From: Dermanyssus gallinae
Lineage: Eukaryota; Arthropoda; Arachnida; Mesostigmata; Dermanyssidae
Direction: 5' to 3'
Assembly: GCA_003439945.1 (NCBI GenBank)
Contig: QVRM01002257.1
Span: 1 to 64,000, forward strand
DNA length: 64,000 bases
The first letter of the stretch is position 1. Each line of letters starts with the position of its first letter. The notes under the pieces are model-generated. The model did no database searches. It saw nothing but the letters and a program-made list of their open reading frames with translations, and was not told the origin of the DNA. The position numbers and the translations under genes were made by a program. This document shows, one piece after another, positions 61,001 through 64,000 of the stretch.

Positions 61001-62749
61001 TACTCCAGCCTTATGTGTCTGCTCATGCTATGGGCTCGACACGTCATTGTTGCATGATATTGGACGCGAGAGCGTTCACTTGGCACGGGAAAGCAGGCGA
61101 CTTATATTTCACTGCTGCCTATTTTGACGCGGTTTATTGGTACATATTCTTCAGGATAGCCGGAATGTAAACTAAACATATACTAAACTTGTCGATTGCT
61201 AGTATTTTCTTTAAATCATGTTTGCGGCGTTGAGTTTAATGACGGGACACTCAGGAATTGATCAATTATTGAGCTTGTCGCGAATATACTTTTGCCGCTT
61301 GTAACTTGTAAAACATTAAATGACTACCTCGACCCGCATACACAAATAATTATAAAACTCCGCAGCCTATCCAAACCTACAATTAACTTTAGTGACACTT
61401 GTTCTTTTTGTTTCATTACGTAATACGTGTCTTAGGGAGATCGGATGTCCTTTCAGTTTTTAAACAAGAATCTCTGAATAAGTTTCTGAATATTATTAAT
61501 GCTTGAATTACTGTCCTCGTTATTTTCCTAATTTTGTGTTGTGCTTCCAACTTAAACAATAGAGACGTCTTATAATGTCTAAGACATACTATTTTCGCCC
61601 CCGTTTATAAGAAAGGCCTTATGGACAACGTGTTAAATGGCCATCCGCTGCATGAATGCTTCTCATCGTTAATGTTCTACCTAGTCCAAGTGTAACATAG
61701 CAATCTACTGCCTAACTGCTCAAAACGACACAAAACTGGGCAATGCTAAGAGACTTTGGGAAAATCTGACGATTTAAACTATATCATGCAATTTATTCCG
61801 AGGACGCTTCCAAGGTCATGCCGGGATGCAGAGCATGGTTTATGGCATTTGCAAGTTTGTCTACAGAATATGCTGTTTTCTACTTTCTTGCTGAAAAGTG
61901 GCGCTTCCGATTGTTACTACAGAATAGATATCATTCTACCTACAACCACTTTAACGGTTTGGAAGCCCACATAACTTTGGTTATTACATCACCAGCTAAA
62001 CAAGACTTCGTTTCTGCCAGTAAAGAGATGCTTTGTTGTTTTACTATCAATGTCCATAATGTTTGCATACGTTTATATTATTTCTAATATACTATGACCT
62101 GTTGTTAAACTTACTTTTTATATAGCAAAAGCAAAACAAATTCTAGCTATGAATTGACACTCATCTTATCATGCAGGCCAAATGCAAAGCAACTCCAGGT
62201 GACTTGACTTTGATGCGAACTTCCTATTGTATGTAATGTAGCGCATACTCTAGTGCAATATCGTACACATAATCTGTCATTTTTCTCAAGGCCTTTTTCT
62301 TTGCAATAGTTGTATTGTAATAATAAAAAAGGACTGCACGCAGGCTTTGGTGAGCCGCCTTGCGGCTGTAAGGTCCTGTAGTGAATCACAGCCGCTGTGT
62401 GCCGTGGGTGCTTACCGTGGATGAATCGCTGTGTGGTTCTGCGCATTTGACAGGTGTGCATCGAAAGTTTCCTGAAAATACGGACTGTTTGAAGATGCTG
62501 GTGAAGATCACGGGCGACCTAGAGCTGCCCGAATACGAGGAGTATGTCGCTCGGCTGAAGAAACTCGAAAAGCTGAAAGAGGCTCGAGCGCAGAGCGGAC
62601 GCACCAGCGGAGGCCGTCGACGGAGACCCGCCCAAGGTTCGGCTCGAGCTCCGGGCTCCGCAGACTCGGCGCAGGCCAAAACGACCCCTGAGACCGGTCC
62701 AACCGAAGTTGAGTTTGATGACCTTGATGACGATTTCCTACCGCTCTAA
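39953..62749 (+). CDS. IFT88: intraflagellar transport protein 88 (IFT-B core TPR protein)
   Basis: IFT88 is a core subunit of the IFT-B train that carries cargo along cilia; in arthropods it is needed mainly for sensory-neuron cilia and sperm where present. Eleven exons: 39953-40160, 41555-41844, 42318-42479, 46019-46141, 49228-49462, 49805-49917, 55295-55539, 56242-56300, 56805-57054, 57651-57970, 62454-62749. All junctions are GT-AG and in phase, giving 766 residues (human about 830). Markers: EEDLYAGFDE and AFQQAVHSSHGRRPP at the N-terminus, MTRPVTAVRGAGF, then TPR blocks such as NIGRLKLNIGNICFMQENYPKAVKFYRMALDQ (given here as a block at 46040-46141), AFVKMGQFADAITSFEYIM, CVEALYNIALAREKL and FDEAIRCFEKAQLVQP. 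HRKFPEN and an acidic DDLDDDFLPL tail close the protein. The exon 5 donor (GAAT/GTAGCT) is weak. Introns 3, 4, 6 and 10 are filled with retrotransposons. Confidence 0.95.
43430..43837. repeat. ~400-bp direct repeat, copy 1 (endonuclease region)
   Basis: Near-identical to 45165-45549 in the same orientation, with scattered substitutions and a few small indels. Both are pieces of the R1-like endonuclease domain on the minus strand. Confidence 0.9.
44150..44232 (-). other. tRNA-like segment (Pol III A and B boxes) inside the R1-like cluster
   Basis: The minus strand has a B-box match GGGTTCGAGCCCC near 44157-44169. CGGTGG near 44221-44226 is complementary to CCACCG at 44151-44156, like an acceptor stem, and an A-box-like GTGGCGCGGCG follows. 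The middle is replaced by GC-rich and (CA)n sequence, so it is not a working tRNA. It may be a SINE head or a tRNA-derived retrotransposon segment. Confidence 0.45.
45165..45549. repeat. ~400-bp direct repeat, copy 2
   Basis: Partner of 43430-43837. Homology stops abruptly at GTTTGTCTAAGT on the right side, so this copy was truncated at its 5' end. Confidence 0.9.
47470..48420 (-). mobile_element. degenerate non-LTR reverse-transcriptase fragment (C-terminal half)
   Basis: The minus strand reads SLIFADDLVLF (motif C, about 48240-48205), INKQKTEA, then LFDMKVAPIASHGIEIIWGKLSV (about 47885-47815) and a VMGSHETTKNRPV block near 47760. Stops and shifts are frequent. The arrangement is typical of the thumb and post-RT region of arthropod non-LTR elements. 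It lies in IFT88 intron 4, antisense. Confidence 0.6.
48498..48905 (-). mobile_element. degenerate 3' fragment of the REL retrotransposon family
   Basis: Nucleotide homology to 49985-50365 of the large element: the 3' box (CAATTTTCTCC for CAATTGTCTCC) near 48540, TGCGTTTCCTCGTTGGATGTC near 48620, and ACCGACCATCGAAGG...GCTAATGAGTCGG near 48865-48895. All frames are destroyed. Its truncated 5' side is close to a (TA)n tract. Confidence 0.75.
48918..49023. repeat. compound (TA)n microsatellite
   Basis: Three TA tracts (48919-48941, 48963-48993, 48994-49023) separated by T runs. The two flanking segments, TTTTTTTTTGACAATACCTTCTA and TTTTTTTGGCAATACTTTA (about 48903-48962), are copies of each other. 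Confidence 0.85.
50035..52919 (-). pseudogene. retrotransposon ORF2: C2H2 finger, reverse transcriptase, CCHC, REL endonuclease (one stop, one frameshift)
   Basis: The start ATG at 52919 overlaps the ORF1 stop. The N-terminal C2H2 finger is CPLCNGQYTRRGLTRHIAAKH (about 52845-52783). After a TAA at 52722-52724 the same frame continues (QTARIIEDI, KSVRKQVAEALANVL) into the 717-codon RT frame. RT motifs: GLDFIRPRLL (motif 1 region), VLVKLDFRNAFNSV (A), LQQGDPLAPPLF (B), IWYLDDGVLGGD (C, YLDD). Then CKCGQPVDKLAHHGLSC and SAGRRARHASINDT. A one-base loss near 50505-50512 shifts the frame. The endonuclease follows in the new frame with LEPQGL, KRPDGMTL and LVWDATVTDSLA, the PD...D core of the restriction-like nuclease. 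Enzyme of target-primed reverse transcription. The stop is at 50035-50037. Confidence 0.88.
52919..54427 (-). CDS. retrotransposon ORF1, gag-like protein with three zinc knuckles
   Basis: 502 residues, uninterrupted. The N-terminal third is low-complexity and acidic/proline-rich. A middle region (about residues 110-270) contains a predicted RNA-recognition-like fold typical of insect gag-like ORF1 proteins (VQ..PTCLTEDEILKEL, KVILSF). The knuckles follow: CHKCLRPGHFAERC, CKKCGTSGHLAADC and CINCRGAHPSGSPSC, spaced as in Jockey/R1-type ORF1 proteins. The C-terminus is basic and then hydrophobic. It likely binds the element RNA to form the transposition particle. The stop TAA overlaps the ORF2 ATG by one base. 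Such a gag ORF1 is usual in endonuclease-type APE elements but uncommon with a REL-type ORF2. Confidence 0.88.
   Translation of the reverse strand: MPPGSSGGPSPPPTLDIARLRQCASSASASNEHPPTGTTENIGSAPTMDTDVPCETTSAYQPSVGAKRRKPASPPESEADTQENTQNDGFVTVTSRREKKTLSREQRDLEKLKEDLSTGLVGAFKVIIRRKETSECTETEFPKGSLLTIYKHIFALSSKSKISGDRKSIIVWLPDVESTQKLLPITNLGDFSVSVHCPSLSSFRATIQRVPTCLTEDEILKELAPLGVSQVKRLTRLHGGARVPMGKVILSFTRQPPTSLFLGFQSHQVVLEPDQPRLCHKCLRPGHFAERCTQQQVCKKCGTSGHLAADCTNQARCINCRGAHPSGSPSCPRLAYLRERNRLFLEARTLQQVRVTHPAAEITDGRPSPTPQSDTSQQHPRGQPTYANVVRGISQSPEDPDPQLLLPAPRPLPAKKLKKRTGRPYAYRETFAPRRRLNCATARRAPKSARPIHVLADAATHLSQVVSGGGSDLLGQLRALVQALEPLLQLLPMLEGLKRIMQ
54524..54622 (-). other. tRNA-like Pol III unit at the 5' end of the REL retrotransposon
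   Basis: On the minus strand there is an A box TAGCCTAGGCGG (54603-54592) and a perfect B box GGTTCGAATCC (54560-54550), about 31 bases apart, then a 16-base T run (54539-54524) that would stop Pol III. The T arm pairs with one mismatch; the acceptor and anticodon stems are poor, so it is tRNA-derived rather than a working tRNA. It directly precedes the ORF1 leader and follows a (TA)n tract. It could be part of the element, a SINE next to it, or an insertion target. Confidence 0.7.
58500..60510 (-). mobile_element. CR1/L2-like non-LTR retrotransposon with large internal deletion
   Basis: Minus strand, IFT88 intron 10. It starts near 60504 with ORF1: a PHD-type zinc finger (LCAQCDMNIDR, then after a frameshift VCDQCYHDECL and WKCGRC). 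A damaged linker, a coiled coil (59912-59700) and an SGNH-type esterase domain (VIGDSWVGRYKDAL, YQGGLNNLLN) end at 59325. PHD plus esterase ORF1 proteins are established for CR1/L2-group elements. ORF2 then appears only as its C-terminus (FVPTVTYANAIVSLP, AREAQARISY at 59257-58990; CRACDIEEESIEHIVLKC near 58740-58690). Endonuclease and RT are missing, so the copy is non-autonomous. Confidence 0.75.
59325..59912 (-). pseudogene. ORF1 fragment: coiled coil plus SGNH esterase domain
   Basis: A 195-residue open stretch. Residues 1-75 form a Glu/Lys/Arg-rich coiled coil. Residues 87-190 match the SGNH hydrolase fold: GDSWVGR is the nucleophile block and GGLNN the Gly/Asn block. The catalytic His block is not clear. 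The N-terminal PHD part is separated by frameshifts upstream. Confidence 0.7.
60515..62450. other. rest of IFT88 intron 10, nothing recognised
   Basis: AT-rich intron sequence with chance frames only. No further transposon or RNA gene was recognised before the exon 11 acceptor at 62452-62453. Confidence 0.5.
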
Positions 62750-62890
62750 ATGACGAACGTAGCCTTTCGATCATTATGTTCCGATCGTGTATGACCACCA
62801 TATGTCTATCGACGCACGGCGTCCCGCTTAGATAGCGGTAGCGGCCCCGTGAAGGAAATTAGCAGCTGTTCAATAAAAAAAGTAAAATGA
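62750..62890 (+). terminator. IFT88 3' UTR and polyadenylation signal
   Basis: The stop codon is TAA at 62747-62749. AATAAA at 62872-62877 gives a short 3' UTR of about 140 bases. Confidence 0.75.
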
Positions 62891-64000
62891 TATAGATGTT
62901 CTGATATGAAAAACACCGAGTATTTTTCAATTGATAGGTTTTCTGCGATCCAGGAATATGAATAGAGTCATTTATTTGTGTTTCTACATCCAAGGATAGC
63001 ATCTTTCGTGTAATTCCCGTAGTATTAAAAATAAGCACGTGGTAATTTTTAACGACTAGAGTTTAGACCTGAACGCGGATGCAACGCAGCTGAAGGGGGC
63101 AAGCTCGGCTTTACGATTTAACTTTATTTTGCTTCATACAATTTGGAAATCATCTGCAAAAAATCATATGCATAGTTCAGTCGGCATGACTATTATGTAC
63201 ACCTTCCACATCCTGTCTCGTGTAGTTTAAATTTCAGGATACATACATTCTATAACATATCTAACCGTCATTGTATTTAACTTCCGCTCTGCAAACTATT
63301 TCGAGATACGATTGATGACAGGGCTGGTATTATACTCAATGCCTTTTATTGATCTTCCTTTTTGCGAATTGTCGCGTATTCCCGTTGTTTTTGGCTGTCC
63401 ACCGCTTGTGTTATTTTACAAAGCTCGCTTCGTAGCTGTGGTGTTGCGAAGGGTGGGTCCTCATCTTCATGAAGGGGCAAACCCCTTCTATCGCAGTACA
63501 TACTTTTGATTGGAATTCTTGTGATAGTCGCACTAACTTAAACACTGTACATACTTGTACTGTAACCTTTTAGCACACTGCAAGCTACAAGCTAACTGGT
63601 AATAATAATAATAGAATGATGATGATGAGCACTAGTAACGGTGTGTTTGATCAAAGAGTTTTCCAGACGCCGACTGCCATTGTCTATTGGCGCGAGCGGC
63701 GCGCCGCCATGAAGTTAACATCTGTCCTGGAGGACTGATATGCTTTCGACAGAGTCACATTTTGCGTCCAAGAGACCCAATGCACGCAGCGATGGTCACG
63801 CTTTTTTCATTACATTTCAGTAGAGAACGTTTGTCCCGCTAAAATTGCGCCCAACAGCAATGAGACGCTGGCACTTTATTGAGCGACTGACGGCACAAAC
63901 ACGACAGATCAGTAGTGTACTCCGTATGAGGAGACAACCGCCAGGTGACTCCGTTCCTCTCAAGTCCTTTTGCGCTAAAAGGCAAAGTTTACTTGCCAAC
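62891..64000. other. downstream intergenic DNA, nothing recognised
   Basis: It contains short TAA and GAT repeats (63600-63630) and a GC-rich patch near 63690-63715. No gene was recognised before the window edge. Confidence 0.5.

Noticed and set aside
60850..61170. 106-codon frame in IFT88 intron 10
   Set aside because: No recognisable domain, no splice context and no similarity to IFT88.
1..64000. CRISPR arrays, operons, bacterial promoters
   Set aside because: The window is eukaryotic, with spliced genes; no spaced direct repeats of CRISPR type were seen.

Overview
This is nuclear DNA from an animal, most likely an arthropod and plausibly a chelicerate (mite or tick). The evidence is four intron-split metazoan housekeeping or ciliary genes, GT-AG introns of about 0.1 to 5.4 kb, very many (TA)n microsatellites, mariner elements, and non-LTR retrotransposons of R1-like, CR1/L2-like and restriction-like-endonuclease (REL) types. 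The placement within arthropods is inference; no species marker was recognised.

Layout. 1-2.9 kb: 3' fragments of a REL retrotransposon and an R1-like retrotransposon, separated by a TA-rich inverted-repeat patch. 2.9-11.3 kb, minus strand: COG5 (conserved oligomeric Golgi subunit 5), ten exons, with its 3' exons beyond the left edge. One of its introns carries a 5'-truncated R1-like element. 11.3-13.6 kb: head-to-head spacer. 13.6-20.7 kb, plus strand: thymine-DNA glycosylase (TDG), five exons, with a nearly intact mariner in one intron and a broken R1-like element in the next. A decayed duplicate of its last exon lies at 21.5 kb. 21.7-25.1 kb: unrecognised spacer. 25.2-33.9 kb, plus strand: HEATR6, eight exons, with an apparently intact mariner in intron 3 and two reading-frame breaks in the last exon. 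34-39.9 kb: spacer with one reverse-transcriptase relic. 40-62.9 kb, plus strand: IFT88, eleven exons joining in perfect phase to a 766-residue TPR protein. Its introns hold most of the transposon load.

The four genes do not form a pathway: Golgi tethering (COG5), DNA base-excision repair (TDG), a HEAT-repeat protein of unclear role (HEATR6) and intraflagellar transport (IFT88).

The most unusual object is the element at about 49.95-54.65 kb, antisense in an IFT88 intron. It has a gag-like ORF1 with three zinc knuckles, overlapped by a TAATG stop/start with an ORF2 that carries a C2H2 finger, a reverse transcriptase with a YLDD box, a CCHC motif and a REL endonuclease. A tRNA-like Pol III head ending in a T run lies at its 5' end, and (TA)n tracts flank both ends. 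ORF2 is broken by one stop codon and one frameshift in this copy.
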